Source: Nitratiruptor sp.
Lineage (GTDB): Bacteria; Campylobacterota; Campylobacteria; Campylobacterales; Nitratiruptoraceae
Direction of reading: 5' to 3'
DNA length: 6,103 nucleotides
NCBI GenBank assembly: GCA_015494595.1
Contig: WGAX01000165.1
Span: 1-6,103, forward strand
This document shows positions 5,243 to 6,103 of the stretch, one piece after another (position 1 is the first letter of the stretch; every line of letters starts with the position of its first letter). Below the pieces are notes generated by a model. It ran no database searches and was not told the origin of the DNA. It saw only the letters and a list, made by a program, of their open reading frames with translations. A program made the translations under genes and the position numbers.

Positions 5243-5920
5243 ATGGACAAAAAGCCCTCAGTCTGGAGCTCCAATCGCTTCTGGCGCAGATCGGCTACAT
5301 GGGTAACAGGTGTATCGGCTGTATTGCTGATACTATTGACGATGGATACTATGTCTCAGATGACAATGGGAACGGCAAAGGATATTCAAAACAAAGTTAC
5401 CAAGCGTATCCCTTCGCCGGTAGTAATCAACTACAAAATTGACTACCAGCTCAATAGAAAAAGAGGACACGAAGTACCAATTATTGGTGGAATGGATGCC
5501 AATGGCAACTCCAAATATGAGGTAAAAGAGAAGTTTTTTGGAAGAGATGATTACTCTGAAAAAGAGGCAAAGGCTTTGATTCATAGAGGAAAGCTTACAA
5601 TTCAGGCAAAAAACTGTATGGATTGCCATACACTTCTTGGAAATGGTGCATATTATGCTCCGGATTTAACAAAAGCTTGGCTTGATCCAACTTGGAATAC
5701 TTTGGCACCTGCCTATGGTGGCAAAGAGTATGCAATGGCTGCATTTTTGCAAAATCCACCCAAAATGGCTATGCACGAAAGAAAGATGCCAAATTTAGGC
5801 ATTACTAAAGATGAAGCAAAAGCGGTTGTGGCATATTTGAAATTTATGTCTGCAATTGATACAAACGGTTTCCCAAGAAATTTTGGAAAAATCAAAGGAG
5901 CGGTAGATGCAAGGAAGTAG
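5243..5920 (+). CDS. norC: Nitric oxide reductase cytochrome c subunit NorC
   Basis: NorC is the membrane-anchored cytochrome c that feeds electrons to NorB for reduction of nitric oxide to nitrous oxide on the periplasmic side. Residues 18-34 form the N-terminal membrane anchor after a basic RFWRR. The haem site is CMDCH at 125-129, followed by TLLGNGAYYAPDLTK, which is characteristic of NorC. M182 in ERKMPNLGIT is the expected sixth haem ligand. The ending AYLKFMSAIDTNGFPRN also matches the family. At 225 residues it is longer than typical NorC (about 146-150). The excess, about 64 residues, lies between anchor and haem and includes GHEVPIIGG and KEKFFGRDDYSEKEA. AAAGGAGG at 5231-5238 precedes the ATG. 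The gene overlaps norB by 14 bases. Confidence 0.95.
   Translation: MDKKPSVWSSNRFWRRSATWVTGVSAVLLILLTMDTMSQMTMGTAKDIQNKVTKRIPSPVVINYKIDYQLNRKRGHEVPIIGGMDANGNSKYEVKEKFFGRDDYSEKEAKALIHRGKLTIQAKNCMDCHTLLGNGAYYAPDLTKAWLDPTWNTLAPAYGGKEYAMAAFLQNPPKMAMHERKMPNLGITKDEAKAVVAYLKFMSAIDTNGFPRNFGKIKGAVDARK
5894..5900 (+). promoter_or_regulatory. Ribosome binding site for norB inside norC
   Basis: AAAGGAG lies six bases before the ATG at 5907, within the last codons of norC. Another ATG at 5926 is in a frame that stops after five codons, so 5907 is the supported start. Confidence 0.8.
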
Positions 5921-6103
5921 ACTATATGAAGGACAAAAGCTAGCGCTCAAGTACTTTTTTGTAGCAGTAGTACTCTTTGGTGCGCAGTTGCTTTTTGGGT
6001 TATTGGCTGCTATTCAATTTTTGTATCCAGACTTTTTGTTTGGCATTTTGGATTTTTCGATCAACAGAATCGTGCACATTAATGCACTTGTAGTATGGCT
6101 GCT
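5907..6103 (+). CDS. norB: Nitric oxide reductase large subunit NorB, N-terminal part (runs off the window)
   Basis: The frame from 5907 is open to the window end, giving 65 complete codons. The sequence begins MQGSRLYEGQKLALKYFF, followed by a hydrophobic first membrane helix at about residues 16-38. A second helix begins with INRIVHINALVVWL at 52-65. This resembles the NorB/haem-copper oxidase family segment ARMVHTNLLIVWLL, in which the histidine (here H57) binds the low-spin haem b. Most of the protein, including the haem b3 and non-haem iron centre, lies beyond the window. Presence of a separate NorC upstream indicates the cytochrome c-type enzyme and not the single-subunit quinol type. 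The start overlaps the norC end by 14 bases, so the two are probably translationally coupled. Confidence 0.92.
   Translation, partial: MQGSRLYEGQKLALKYFFVAVVLFGAQLLFGLLAAIQFLYPDFLFGILDFSINRIVHINALVVWL

Overview
The window looks like a chromosomal denitrification region from a Campylobacterota (Epsilonproteobacteria) bacterium. The main evidence is the gene order napB-napF-napL-napD, the distal half of the nap order typical of that group (napAGHBFLD). NapL in particular is largely an epsilonproteobacterial protein. AT-rich, lysine-heavy coding and tight overlapping genes agree. A nitrate-respiring vent-type relative (Nitratiruptor/Sulfurimonas-like) is plausible, but the genus cannot be fixed from the sequence.

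Layout: (1) 1-2106, plus strand: the 3' end of napB (periplasmic dihaem electron donor to NapA), then napF (four-cluster ferredoxin-like maturation protein), napL (periplasmic beta-propeller) and napD (NapA signal-peptide chaperone). They are linked by 1- to 4-base overlaps. (2) 2116-2652: an Aer/CetB-like PAS protein, nine bases after napD and so probably in the same transcript. Its C-terminus resembles a ribbon-helix-helix DNA-binding domain. (3) 2649-4021: a perfect TTGAT-N4-ATCAA box, a promoter, and a secreted outer-membrane porin of the alginate-export/OprD-like type. (4) 4022-4104: a convergent junction with a GUAA-loop hairpin that partly overlaps a perfect 18-bp inverted repeat. (5) 4099-4746, minus strand: a cysteine-free Crp/Fnr regulator whose recognition helix has the E-x-x-S-R signature that reads TTGA half-sites. 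(6) 4747-4900: a divergent promoter region with a second perfect TTGAT-N4-ATCAA box. (7) 4901-6103, plus strand: a three-helix membrane protein of unknown function, norC, and the 5' end of norB (cytochrome c-type nitric oxide reductase).

How it fits together: Nap reduces nitrate to nitrite in the periplasm, NorCB removes the nitric oxide formed further along, and the porin may pass anions through the outer membrane. The two operator boxes lie at nearly the same distance from candidate -10 elements before the porin and nor genes. This suggests the local regulator controls both, although that is inference. The most unusual items are the possible PAS-RHH fusion in the nap operon, the long inverted repeat at the porin/regulator junction, the small membrane protein leading the nor operon, and long insertions in NorC and NapB. 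No mobile elements, tRNA, rRNA or CRISPR were seen.
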